In this document: positions 44,288-55,469 of the stretch, piece by piece | Layout of the letters: every line of letters begins with the position of its first letter | Numbering within the stretch: the stretch's first letter is position 1 | Source of the DNA: Talinum fruticosum | Lineage: Eukaryota > Streptophyta > Magnoliopsida > Caryophyllales > Talinaceae | NCBI GenBank assembly: GCA_021018815.1 | Contig: JAITYX010000012.1 | Coordinates: 5,443,001-5,507,000 of the forward strand | Direction of reading: 5' to 3' | DNA length: 64,000 nt | Position numbers and translations under genes: made by a program | The notes under the pieces: model-generated | The model's input: the letters and a program-made list of their open reading frames with translations, nothing else | Told to the model about the DNA's origin: nothing | Databases searched by the model: none

Positions 44288-46857
44288 TGTTAAGTCGTAA
44301 ATTATGTATATTTTTAGTTATTATTTAGTTTATATTATATAGTTTATTTTATCTAAATTATTCTATTTTGTTTATTTTAAAGTGGGAAAGAGAGGAAAAG
44401 ACGTTAAAAGTGGGTTTTAGCATCTAGGGAATAGTACGCTTCAAAAGTGAATTTTCACTAGATACATCTATTTAATTTAATGAAATTATGGGTCTATTAC
44501 GAATATCTTAAATATTCAATCAAATTTTTCATCTTTTATTTTTATTTTTTGTAAATCATTTGCGAAATATTTTCTAGAGTGCCCAATATTTGTTTCTGCG
44601 TCTTTATGCGAAATGCTCAATTTTATAAGATCTTCTTGATTTGTTATTCAAAAGGCCGACAAGCGTTCAGAAAATATATGAAGTCGGTCCGAAAAATAAT
44701 GGGGCATAAAATATTTATTTTATGATACTTTATTTTATGAAGTCTTATTTTAAAGAGGAGAGTGAAGAGAAACAATTATGCTCCTAAGCCTATTAAGACT
44801 CCTCTTAGAAGTTAGATGACAAGGGGAGACTTGGAAGACAAGAAAGAGGAGGATCATCATAGAATCACCTTTCTCCCTCTCTCCCCTCGGCCCAAACGCC
44901 CCACCTCACGGCTGCCCTACCATAAAACAGTCGCTGCCTCACGTATTATCATCACCAGCCATCTCTCTCCTCTATTTTCCACCTCCCTGCTTGGTTGCCC
45001 CAATCATCCATCTACCAACCCCTCTCTCTCGCCTTGAATCACAAGCTCTTCGCCACCTCCTGAACTTACGTTTCACCTCTTCTCTCTGCTCATCTCCTTC
45101 ATCATCATCACCATCACAATCACCTCCTGTATCTCTCGCCACCTCTCAATAACTATCATAACCATCATAATCCTTATACCTCCTGCTCCACTGTCATCAC
45201 ATGCTTAGCCCAAACCCATCAACCTCTTGCTCCCAGTCCCACGTCCATCTATGCCACCATCAACCATCCTCATAATCTTGATCAATATTGTGGTATTATT
45301 ATTATTATTGTAATTTTTATTTTAAAGACTTTATTTTTATTGTTAGATTAATAATAAAGATGTTATTTTTATTTAGTTTACGTGTCTTAAGTTATATTAT
45401 GTTTGAGTAGTTTTTATACTTAGTATAATCTACTTGAAACCATGTTAAATTATTTATTTTGAAGCAAAGTTTCGATCTTTATTGTCTTATTGATTCGATC
45501 CATGATTCTATGATAATTTGATTTTAACGTTTATGATTTTTATGTCTAATTAATTAGAGTGCACACTAATTAATTTTATATAAATTCATATGATAGTTTA
45601 AAAGGTTTAAGTACGTAATTGCTTGATATTTTATGCAAAAGTATCACCCTATTTAATCATGCATGACTCATACCCGTCTCCTTTAATTAGAAAATTATCA
45701 TAGATCGTTTTTAAATCAGTTTGCTATTAGATTGGTTATTACGTGCTAAATGATATTTTTCTAGTACTTAATACTCTAATTTGATTAAATTCTAGTGCTA
45801 GTGTTAGGGTTATCAATATTAGTAGGTTTTATATTAGGGGTAGGCCTAAGTAAACTAATAAGTAAGAAAAACAGGGAAGATCTGTTAGTGGTTGTCTTCT
45901 ATAGTTTAGCGCATGGGTAGATCAATTTGTGTGTTGATGATAAATAATAATTTTCATAGTGGATATAAATTATACTAAGTTCTTTTTATAAATTTGATAT
46001 CTTTGATAATTATTTATTTGCTTTTTAGTTATTTTACTTAGTTTTCCAATTTTTATTTTCAAATTTATTGTCTTTTATTATTAATTTCATTATTCCCCCT
46101 TAAATAACAGTATTTTAAGTTAGTTTTAGGAATTTTATTTAAATTTAATTTGAGTCTTCATATATTCTAAATTTTTAGATTATTTTTCGAGTCAATTTTC
46201 GTTATTTTTGAGTCAGTTTGTTGGAAATTAGGTTAAAAATAGTTTCTTTTATTATTTTTCCTATTTTATCTTCTGTTAGGGTTTAGATAGAGTCTTAGTT
46301 TGCATTGATTAAATTTTAGAATTTTTCGATGTGATTCAATAATTTTACATATTTAATTCTTGAATTTAGTTATTGTAGGTTTTTAATCTAAATAAATTCG
46401 TAATTGCGATTTTAAATTTAGTTTATATATTTTTAGGGTTTGGTTAGGTCAAGAAAATTAGGATTAATATTCGGGATAATTTTAGTATTTATTTTCGTAA
46501 TTAATTTAGTGCAGAATTTTACTTATTTAATTTTCTATTTTAGAATTTGTTTATTTTCTGCTTTATTTTTATGTCCTATTATTTCAAAAAATATCCAAAA
46601 AATATTTCTGGGTTATTATAGTTTTTATATTCTATATGAATTATTTATTTAATAGTACATAATTTTCTATGATTTATAGTTATTAATTTTCTAAGTTATA
46701 TTTTATATTTTGATTTTAACAGTAGTAAATTTAATTAGATTAAAGTTTGCATGTTATTATAGCTTTCCTCGTGGATTCGATCCCTACTTTTCTTTGCTAT
46801 ATTGTTAATTATAAGCCTATGTAGTGATTTAATTTATAATTGTACGACAAGCTAACA
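44288..46857 (+). repeat. Athila LTR, complete (about 2.6 kb), shared by two internal regions
   Basis: It starts TGTTAAGTCGTAAATTATG and ends GACAAGCTAACA; the termini are the inverted pair TGTTA/TAACA. It is preceded by the polypurine tract and followed by a second primer site and second gag start. It therefore acts as 3' LTR of one internal region and 5' LTR of the next. A C-rich island with TCTCCCCTC and CACCACC words lies at about 44860-45260, inside otherwise AT-rich sequence. Confidence 0.88.
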
Positions 46858-47063
46858 AATTTTACCGCCGTTATCGGGGAGGTAAAATAATAGTTGTTAG
46901 TTTTTATTTAATTTAGATTTGCTAATTTTATTAGTTTGTTGAGACTTTAATATTTGTTTTTCGTAGTTAGTGTTTATTTTTTTGACAAGGAGCATACATT
47001 TAACGATGTTGAAAGCCAAGTAAGTGATTCGATTTTGTTTCTATAAGTTCGGAAATTATTGAG
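46858..47063 (+). other. Second Athila leader with decayed primer-binding site
   Basis: The primer site reads TTTACCGCCGTTATCGGGGA at 46861-46880, a different decay pattern from the site at 41122. The following leader, GAGCATACATTTAACGATG, matches 41259-41277. Confidence 0.75.
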
Positions 47064-47362
47064 ATGACTACTTTACGTGAACTTTTAGCACCTAACTTGG
47101 ATACATAACTTCGCCTATTTCATATCCTGCATTGGTTCTATTACCTACCCCCTGCAACATTCACTACATGGAGCCAAATTCATGAAGCATTTTTAGAGAA
47201 AGTTTTTCCTGCATCGAGGATTAGGTCCATTATAAAGGAAATTTGTGGAATTAAACAAATGACTGGGGAGACTTTTTATGAATAGTGGGAGGGTTTTAAT
47301 AAATTATGTGCTATTTGTCCCCAACATCAAATTTACGAGCATTTATTAATTCAATATTCAGA
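47064..47362 (+). pseudogene. Second Athila gag fragment
   Basis: ATG at 47064 gives MTTLRELLAPNLDT followed by a stop. About 190 bases corresponding to 41403-41592 are missing, so CCTGCATTG joins straight to GTTCTATTACC. The remainder matches FLEKFFPASRI and KEICGIKQMTGETFYE, closer to the usual Athila gag than the first copy is. At about 47362 it joins the copia gag of the next block. Confidence 0.82.
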
Positions 47363-48544
47363 AAAAAAGTCTTGAGTCTCTCGACATGTGGCGTGAGCAA
47401 CCACTATTTAAGTACCATTGACCTATCTTCTTCGAGTTACCTCCTCAATGTCCGAGTTCTCATTGTCTAACTAAGATTCAACTTATGAGTTTGTGAGTGC
47501 CATAAAACACTTTGAGTCGTCGGAATCATCTTCTTCGGATGTGTCGTCGTCACTCCAGGAAGCCGTCATAGCCTTCTTCTTTATGTCCTTCTTTCTTTTG
47601 AGACAATCTTTGACTATGTGCTCCTTGCTGCCACATTCAAAGCAACCGAGTTCTTAGTTAAAGATAACTTTGAAGGGGATGAATATTTACGTCTTCTGTC
47701 CTTCTTATCTTTCTTGTAGAACTCATCCTTTGGCCTCTTTTCCAAATTCTTGTATTTCATAATTCTCTTGAACCGGCGGGTTATGAGCGCCATAGGATCC
47801 CCTTTCGATTATGAGGAGCTCGGAATTTCACATCTATTTTCCGAGGCCTTCAATGCAATATTCCTTTTGGTGTTGACCATCTGCATCCTCTTCTTCCGGA
47901 TGAATCTCGTGGGTAAGTAGCTTTCCAATAAGCTTGTCTGGTTTGAGTCTAGAGAGGTTATGAGCTTCTTCAATGGCTGTAACCTTGGGACCTAATTGCT
48001 TCTTTGGTAGACTTCTCGGAATCTTTCTGGACATTTCTTCGTGAGAGATCTTTACGCCAGAGATTTGAGATTATTAGTAATCTCTGTGAACCGAACATAC
48101 ATCTAAGTGATGTTTTCTTCAGGCTCCATTTTGAACAGCTCGTATTTATGAAGATATTGACTTATCTTAGCCTACTTCACTTGGCTTGTTTCTTCATAAG
48201 TGTTGACAAGAATGTCCCACACTTCTTTGGTTGTGTCACAGTCGAGACCCTGTTGTATTCTTTTTTGCTAATAGCGGACATCGGTGTGTTCATAGCTTTA
48301 AAGTTCTTTCCGAACTTTGCGGTCTCTTCGATAGTGAACTCAGATTGGCTTTAGGCGTAAGAGGTGCATTCTCCGTCTTCATTGGACTGTAGTTTCCTGC
48401 TTGGATGATGTTCCAAACATCTTCATCGTTGTCCATCGGGAAACACTCCGTCATCTTCTTCCAATGTCCAAAGTTTGACCATTTGAAATTTGATGGTCCG
48501 GTGGATGATCTTCCTTCATCGAACTCTCCATTATTCCGAGCCAT
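47363..48544 (-). pseudogene. Copia gag with protease remnant, copy H
   Basis: Minus-strand gag starting at 48544 with MARNNGEFDEGRSSTGPSNF, then KMTECFPMDNDEDVWNIIQA (48290-48544). The middle, RKIPRSLPKKQLGPKVTAIE, then EAHNLSRLKPDKLIGKLLTH (47834-48034), is the conserved gag helix region. A zinc knuckle is recognisable near 47625. The low end carries a protease start (HATCREDSRLF-type, about 47367-47405), joined to the acidic gag segment with about 0.7 kb missing compared with copy N. It then ends against Athila gag. Confidence 0.85.
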
Positions 48545-48590
48545 TTGATCTTTATACCTTTGGATGGTGAGATCCTCGTTAAAAGTCTAG

Positions 48591-48603
48591 GCTCGGATAC
48601 CAA
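48591..48603 (-). other. Copia primer-binding site, copy H
   Basis: On the - strand TTGGTATCCGAGC sits directly after the LTR end CTTCAA. It has the initiator tRNA-Met type pattern with one substitution. Confidence 0.8.
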
Positions 48604-48604
48604 T

Positions 48605-50023
48605 TGAAGGTCTAGTCTTGGAGAGTCTAAATTACCCTAGAGGGGAGGGGGAGCGGTGAATAGGGTAAAAAGAAATTTAAACAATTTTTGCACCAACATA
48701 AACCAAAAGTAGATTCCGAGTCTAGATTGGACTTAGAAAGACAATAACACGAGATGTACATAGAAACCCTCCTGGGGCAGAAAACTACGGACAATGCTAA
48801 TCTAAGCACTAAGTTAAATCCACTATTTTGAATCCATAAAATACAAAGGACTGACTCAACCGAATTGCATCCTTAAGTAATTCCCTACAATGTTTTCCTA
48901 GATTCGAGATGTTCCCTTATCGGATCTAGTACTTCTTGACTAAGGTAACCTTTTCAATTAGGGACAACTGAGCTAAGTTAACCCTTACGAGCTTAATCAA
49001 GGGACTTTACAAAGAAAGTAAGAGAAGTATGTAATTCATTACAAGACTTTCTTTATAACTAAAAAATTATCAAATACGAGGTTTGGAGTTGTAAAAAGAT
49101 TGGTCGAGTATGCACTTAGTAAGTGATTTAGCAATCTATTGAGCAATCTTCTAGTCTTGTGAAGTGGCTTCTATTTATAGCCAACTAGGTAAAGTGACCG
49201 CTGAGTCTTGGTTACGGATCGAAATCTTCACTAGCGTTGTAACGGCTATTCCGAGTTACTCAAAAAGATCCGCTGGGATGTGAACTTTGTGCAACAGCTC
49301 TCTTGACTCCAAAAGATGGTCCAATCACTTGGTGGTGACTGAAAACTGAGGTGGAAACAACCGTTATGCCTAGAGTTGGAGTTTTCCAGTTTTGGAAACA
49401 AACAACCTTGACACGGTATCTCTGTCTTGTCCGAAGTAGCTAAAACTTGTCTGCTGGTGTTTAATGGTTAGAAGTCGGTTGCTTTTGAAATTCAAAAATA
49501 GATTAGCCTCATTTGAATAACCTACAAAAGCAAACCACATTAGTTCTCAAAGTATAAAATTCTTTGGTCCAAGATTAGGCACAAAGTAAATAAATGCCTA
49601 ATTATCTTTGGCCTAAAAGAATGGAATTTTCCGAGTCTAATATTCAATATGCTCAAATTCCATCTTGAGTAATTCCTAAAATAATCAAGTTAGAAAGAAT
49701 AAAATATCGAGTATAAGAACTTGATCCGATCAAATAATTCTCAAGGAAATAAACCGACTTAGAATAAAGAATTAACGTTGTAATTCACTTTGCGTTCAAA
49801 TACAAAGTCGGTGCTTAGAATAAAAGTGTTAGAGAAATTATTTGAGCATGTGATGGTTCGGAGTGATGTCCGAATGAGTCGAAACACCGAGTGTAAGAGA
49901 TATGCAATAAAGCGCTATCTTAGTCGGTCTAAACAGAATGAAAACTTAGATAGAGTTTCTATAATACGTAGAATAACTTAGAATCAAAACCTAAGAGAGA
50001 TTGAAATTTATACCGAGTCTTCA
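48605..50023 (-). repeat. Copia LTR shared by copies H and I (about 1.4 kb)
   Basis: Minus-oriented LTR: the 5' edge on - is TGAAGACTCGG (50023) and the 3' edge is CTTCA (48605). The low side has the primer site and gag start of H; the high side has the 3' end of copy I. One LTR thus serves both. TATA box at 49171-49180 on the - strand. Collinear with 55470-56868. Confidence 0.87.
49171..49180 (-). promoter_or_regulatory. TATA box of the shared copia LTR
   Basis: On the - strand the context is GGCTATAAATAGAAGCCAC, as in LTRs A and N. The matching place in LTR 55470-56868 is mutated to CTTATAAGTAGAAG (55997-56010). Confidence 0.75.
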
Positions 50024-50599
50024 ATGCGAGTAATAAGTTGGTAAAGTGATAAAAAGAAAGTGAAGCGGTGCTATTTATAGTGGAAAAGGCTTCCAACCGT
50101 CTTTCGACCCAAATACCAAGCAATGGTTCTCGGACCCTTGTGTGGCTCTGCATTGTAACAGCTAGTTTTCCAACATCTTTCTTCCAACAGACTAGTTTAC
50201 GCTAACTGTTCGCATGACGAGAGAGAGAGAGAGACAAGAAAGAGTTTGCGAAAACATTTATGAGATTCTTCATTTATCTAGATATGATCTCAGAATTTTG
50301 ATGTCCATTTTGCTCATAATCTAAGTCCGACACGAGTAAATTTTCCGAGTGACTAGGAACACTCGGAATACTAATAACTCATAGCTTAGTTTCACTTTGA
50401 GTAAACCGATCAATTTGTTATCTATTTAAAGCATATAACACATAATCATGAAAGGATAAATCATGCAATAAATCTCATAATCATGCACTAATCATTCCAA
50501 GCTCATTCCTAATAAAACAAAATTGATCCTCACTAAGAGGATTAGTGAAAATATTAGCTAGTTGAAACTTAGTAGGAATAAATTCAAGTTCAATATCAC
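50024..50599 (-). promoter_or_regulatory. Copia 3' intergenic region with internal TATA, extra ORF deleted (copy I)
   Basis: From the RNase H end down to the shared LTR. It is collinear with 6800-7330 of copy G, including a short (GA) run at about 50219-50236 and a TATA box (CACTATAAATAGCACCGC, at 50071-50080). Only about 45 bases separate the TATA region from the LTR, so the whole extra ORF present in copy G is absent here. No polypurine tract of the AAAAAGGGGAGAT kind is kept before the LTR. Confidence 0.65.
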
Positions 50600-52000
50600 C
50601 TTTCTCATAATGGTCTCTTAAAAAATGATACCGACCTTAATATGCTTAGTCTTTGAGTGTTGAATTGGATTCTTAGTGATGCTAATTGCACTTTGATTGT
50701 CACACTTGATTGGGATGGAAGTGAATGACAGTCCAAGATCCTTCAAGTGCTGCTTGATCCATAGAATCTTAGCACAGCAAGCTCCAGCTGCAATTTACTC
50801 AGCCTCAGCGAGTTGATAGAGTAACCGAGTTTTATTTCTTTAAGTACCAGGAGATAAGGGATTGACCAAGAAATTGGCATGCTCCTGAAGTGCTCTTTCT
50901 ATCAACTTTGTATCCAGCATAGTGAGCATCCGAGTATCTAGTAAGAGTCGGTTCCGAGTCCTTCGAAAACCATAGACCAAGATTCCGAGTCCCTACAAGA
51001 TATCTAAAAATTCTCTTCACCGCGAGTGAGATGTGATTCTTTTGGATTAGCTTGAAATCTTGCAGAAAGGCCGACATCTGTACATGATATCTAGCCTACT
51101 AGATGTGAGATAAAGTAGAGGTCCAATCATACCTCTGTAGAGTTCCGATCTACGACTTTACCTTTCTCGTTTGACTCCGGTTTCAAACTGCTACTCATAG
51201 TTGTTGCTGTATGCTTCACATCTTGTAGCTTGTATTTCTTCAATAGCTCCTTGGTGTACTTAGATTGATGGACATAGATGTCATCCTTATCTTGTTTAAT
51301 TTGCAGACCAAGAAAGAAATTGAGTTCTCCCATCATACTCATTTGGAACTCCTGTCTTATTAACTTAGAAAACTCTTGGCATAGAGTTTCATTAGTAGCT
51401 CCAAAGATAATATCATCAACATATATTTGTATGATAAGAGAATCACTCCCCTTGGTTTTTATGAAAAGAGTTTTGTCAATCTGACCTCTTTTGAAATTAT
51501 TTTCAACCAAGAAACTGCTTAGTCTTTCATACCAAGCTCCGGGAGCTTATTTAAGACCATATAAAGCCTTTTGCAATTTGAAAACATGATTTGGAAATTC
51601 TGAGTTTTCAAATCTAGGGGTTGCTCAACATATACTTCTTCTTGAATAAAACCATTGAGAAATGCACATTTGACATTCATTTGCTAAAGCTTCATGTTCA
51701 TGCTAGATACAAATGATGAAAGAATTCCGATTGCCTCAATCCTAGTAACAGTGCCAAGGTTTCCCCACAATCAATTCCTTCCTCTTGGTTGTATCCTAGA
51801 GCAACTAGTCTAGCCTTATTTCTGACTACCAACCCTTCCTCATCCAGTTTGTTCTTGAAATCCATTTGGTTCCTATTACTGGGTGGTCGAAGGTCATTTG
51901 GTTAGAGTCTAGACTTGGTTTCTTTCAAATAGATTAAGCTCTTCTTGCATGCCATCTAGCCATTCAGGTTCATTTAGGGCGTGTAGTGCATTCTTAGGTT
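50600..52000 (-). pseudogene. Copia reverse transcriptase and RNase H, copy I
   Basis: From high to low coordinates: the RT start near 51990; FLNGFIQEEVYVEQ (about 51620-51670); then MVENNFKRGQIDKTLFIKTK and SLIIQIYVDDIIFGATNETL, with YVDD at 51412-51423; then QEFQMSMMGELNFFLGLQIK (51127-51510). The RNase H segment follows: NHISLAVKRIFRYLVGTRNL and DRKSTSGACQFLGQSLISWY (50832-51077), then a TKNPIQHSKTKHI-type end near 50650. The RT active site is intact in a 127-codon open frame. Stops and frameshifts elsewhere make it non-functional. Confidence 0.9.
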
Positions 52001-53000
52001 CTATTAATGTTATGAATGCAGAGAATGCACACAAATTATGCAAAGAAGATCAAGTTCTTACCCCACTATGGATATCGAAAGTATGTTCTCGGATGGGTGA
52101 CTAGATTCATATTTGAAAGCTCTACATATCCTTTGAATTATTAAGTTTGTTGTTGAATAGGCTGATTTTCAGTTGGTTGTTCTTGCTAAGCCTATACATT
52201 GGCTTGTTCTTCGACGATTCCGAGCTGGCTCTTGATTTTGATCATTCCGAGTCATGGTATTATGAGTTGCCTCAGTTCTTCTATTTTGACTCTTTCTAAG
52301 CTCAACTTCAATAAGTTCATCTTCATCTCTATTAAGCTTGATATATGAGAATGTGGATTCACTTATCCTGCCAAGATCAATCTCATCAAAGATAATGTGG
52401 ATACTTTCTTGCACTTTGTTAGTCCTTTTGTTAAATACACGATAAGCTTTACTATGAGATGAGTAACCCATAAATATACCTTCATCTGATCTAGCATTAA
52501 ACTTAGTCGGATGTTCCTTACCATTGTTATGCATGAAGCATTTACATCCAAATGGTCCGAAGTAAGAGATGTTAGGCTTCTTTCACTTGTACAACTTTTG
52601 CTCGGAAATTATAAGGTAAATCATTTTCAGTCATCATGGTCCTTCCTATTTCTTCAAGAGTTTTGTTCTTTCTCTCCACTACTCCAATTTGTTAAGGAGT
52701 TCTTGGTGCAGAGAAGTTATTGGAGATGCCATTCTTGGCACAAAAATCTGCAAATTCCGAGTAGTCAAACTCCCTTTCATGGTTAGTTCTAATCCTTCCG
52801 ATCCGAGTTTGAAACTCCACTTGAATTTTGTTGTGGAACTTAGTAAACTCTTTGAAGGCTTCATTCTTGTTCTTCAGAAAACATGCCCAGGTAAATCTTG
52901 AATAATCATCAACAATGACAAGCACTTAAGATTTACCTCCTAAGCTTTTCACAAGAACTTCAAGCACACAAATCCATATGAACTAACTCAAGCAGTTTGG
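52001..53000 (-). pseudogene. Copia integrase core and connector, copy I
   Basis: Integrase: MLVIVDDYSRFTWACFLKNK, then RIGRIRTNHEREFDYSEFAD (52692-52925). The second catalytic Asp of the family (in RTDHG) is Asn here. The third catalytic Glu is kept in GVVERKN (about 52668-52690). The tail MHNNGKEHPTKFNARSDEGI, then FMGYSSHSKAYRVFNKRT, is at 52169-52534 and runs into an acidic connector. Copy N shows the opposite pattern, with Glu lost. Frameshifts around 52540-52690. Confidence 0.88.
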
Positions 53001-53580
53001 ATGTAGATGCGGTTTGAGTGGTTTAAAAGATGATCCGACTTGCTTTACTTTTGTGCATGCTTTATAGATTTTATCTTTCTTAAATGCACAATTAGGTAAA
53101 CCCCGAACCAATTCATGATATGTAAGTTTCTTGATAGTAGGCATGCTAATATGACCTAGTCTATGATGCCAAGTCCATGAATCATCATTCAAGGATGCTT
53201 TCAAACAAGATAAATTCTGATTAGAATATGAAAGAGGGTTAGTATAGGTGTTACCCGACCTCGGACTCGAGAGTTTTGTCTCTTTGGTGACTGTTTCAAA
53301 AATATAGTAGTTGTTCCGACTGAACCTTACCTCTTGGCATTTGTCACATAGCTCGGAAATGCTAAGGAGATTGTACTTAAGCCCTTTGACAAGGTAGATT
53401 GGGCTGATTGAGTTGTTCCCTTGACCAATCTTACCAATCCCCACTATCTTGCCTTTACTATTGTTTCCAAATATGACTTTGCCTTCTTTCGGATCTTCTA
53501 ACTCTGAGAAGAGCCTTGAATCTCCGGACATATGGCATGAGCAACTACTATCCGAGTACCTAGTGACCTTTTCGTGTTTG
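53001..53580 (-). pseudogene. Copia protease and integrase zinc domain, copy I
   Basis: A 182-codon open frame (52983-53531) starts MSGDSRLFSELEDPKEGKVI, just after the protease active-site region, which reads SDSSCSCHMSGD where relatives have LDSGCSRHMTGD (Gly to Ser in the triplet). It continues through LVKGLKYNLLSISELCDKCQ and ends with the zinc-binding domain SWTWHHRLGHISMPTIKKLT, then LPNCAFKKDKIY. The last Cys of the zinc finger appears missing. This is the best-preserved protease of the copia copies here. Confidence 0.88.
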
Positions 53581-55410
53581 AGTCACCTGCAAAACGAAAC
53601 AAACTAACCCTTCTTATTTCCTCTTATAAACCCGATGAATCGTTTTTATTGTGGTCTTTTTTGAGGGAGAGCACTTTTGGGAACCTAGATTTGAATGATT
53701 TTGGGTCCGATCTAATTCCGATTCTTCTTTCTAGGAAACTGAGTCTGTGTCTCTTTTTTTCGAAAATGCTTTCTTTTGTAAACAGGTGGAGAAGGCTTTT
53801 TCCTATAAGCTAGTCTAGGCTCAGTCCTCTTTTGATGAGATTGAATGGGACTGTGTTAGCCTTTTTATCACTACAATTCTAGAATTAGTTTTGAAGAGAC
53901 TAAAATAGGAATTAGATTCCTCTTCGACATTGTAATCAAGTTCTTTTTTTTTTTTCCTAAAAGAGACACACTGAGAGCCTAGTAAAAGATCAAGGTTTTT
54001 CTAACCTTGGGTGAGTTTTAAAACATGCTCTTGAGATTCATTGAGCTTCTTTTTAGTTACTCATTCTCTGCTTCGAGTGACTCGGACTCGGTCTCATTGT
54101 TTTGGACATTGGTCTCGAGTACTTTCGGATTTTATCTCAAGTTTTCTAACTCATTTATCAAAACATTACTGTCAGGAATAAGAGACTCGGGTTGTTCTTT
54201 GAAATTTGAGGAGTCATAATTGGACTTTTCTTCCAAAGTAAAAATATATCTGGCTAAAACAAGCTGTGGAGAACTTAATTATCTCCCGAAGACTTGTCTC
54301 CTCAGTATCTAAGTTGTCATCGACTTACTTATATTCAGCTTACGAGTTTGTAAGTGCTATAAAACACTTTGAGTCATCTCGAATCATCTTCTTCGGATGA
54401 GTCATAATCACTCTAAGTAGCCATCATAACCTTTTTCTTCTTTCTTTCCTTCTTTCTCTTTGGACGAGTCCTTGACTATGTGCTCCTTGCTGCCACATTC
54501 AAACCAACCAAAGTTCTTAGTTAAAGATAACTTGGAAGGCGATGAGTATTTACCTTTCCTGTCCTTCTTATCTTTCTTGTAGAAGTCTTCTTTTGCCATC
54601 TTTTGCCACTTGTTATACTTCATCATCTTTTTGAAGTCTCGGGTAATGAGTGCCATGTGATCCTCTGCTGATTCTAAGAAGCTCGGACTTTGACGTCGGC
54701 TTTACGAGGCCTTCGACGACAATATTCTTTTTGGTGCTGACCTCGACATCCTCTTCTTCCAGATGAATCTCATGAGTAAGTAGCTTCCTAATTAGCTCGT
54801 CCGGCTTCAATTGAAAGAGGTTCCGAGCCTCTTCTATGGCTGTCATCTTGGGAACCCATTTTCTCTTTGGTAGACTTCTAAGAATTTTTCGAGACCATTT
54901 CCTCATGTGAGATCTTTCTACCTAGAGACTTTGAGATTGTTAGTAATCTCTCGTGAAACAAGCGGATATCTTAGTGATGTTCTCTTCTTGCTCTATCTTG
55001 AATAACTCATACTTGTGAAGATATTGACTTATCTTCACTTGCTTCACTTGACTTGTTCCTTCATAGGTGTTCACAAGAGTGTCCCGCACCTCTTTGGTCG
55101 TGTGACAGGCAGAGACCCTCTTGTACTCTCGAGCTGATGGCACACATCGGTGTGTTCATAGCTTTGAAGTTCTTTATGAACTTCTCGGTTTCTTAAGTGG
55201 TGTGCTCAGATTTCTCTTTAGGAACAGATCTTACACCTTCCTTCTTCATTGGAATGTAGTTCCCATCATGGATGATGTTCCGGACATCTTCATCGTTATC
55301 CATCAGGAAACATTCAATCATCTTCTTCCAATGTGCAAAGTTTACCCTTTGAACTTGGGTGGTATGGTAGATGATCTTACTTCATCGAACTCTCCATTAT
55401 TCTCAGCCAT
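53581..55410 (-). pseudogene. Copia gag, copy I
   Basis: The start at 55410 reads MAENNGEFDEVRSSTIPPKF, then a frameshift. The gag helix region continues as NTYEGTSQVKQVKISQYLHK, then YELFKIEQEENITKI (54940-55143). Next come RKILRSLPKRKWVPKMTAIE, then EARNLFQLKPDELIRKLLTH (54613-54906), and MALITRDFKKMMKYNKWQK, then WFECGSKEHIVKDSSKEKEG (54408-54656), the zinc knuckle with its first Cys lost. The remaining part (53581-54400) is the coiled-coil/serine-rich C-terminus, badly decayed. Confidence 0.87.
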
Positions 55411-55450
55411 TTGATCTTTAGACCTTTGGATTGTAAGATCCTCCTGAAAG

Positions 55451-55469
55451 GCTAGGCTTTGATACTAAT
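55451..55469 (-). other. Copia primer-binding site, copy I
   Basis: On the - strand TTAGTATCAAAGCC directly follows the LTR end CTTCAA. It is an initiator tRNA-Met type site with changes. Confidence 0.7.

Noticed and set aside
44816..45037. Proline/serine-rich frame as a possible gene
   Set aside because: Inside the Athila LTR C-rich island; no start context or homology, and the segment is non-coding in this lineage.
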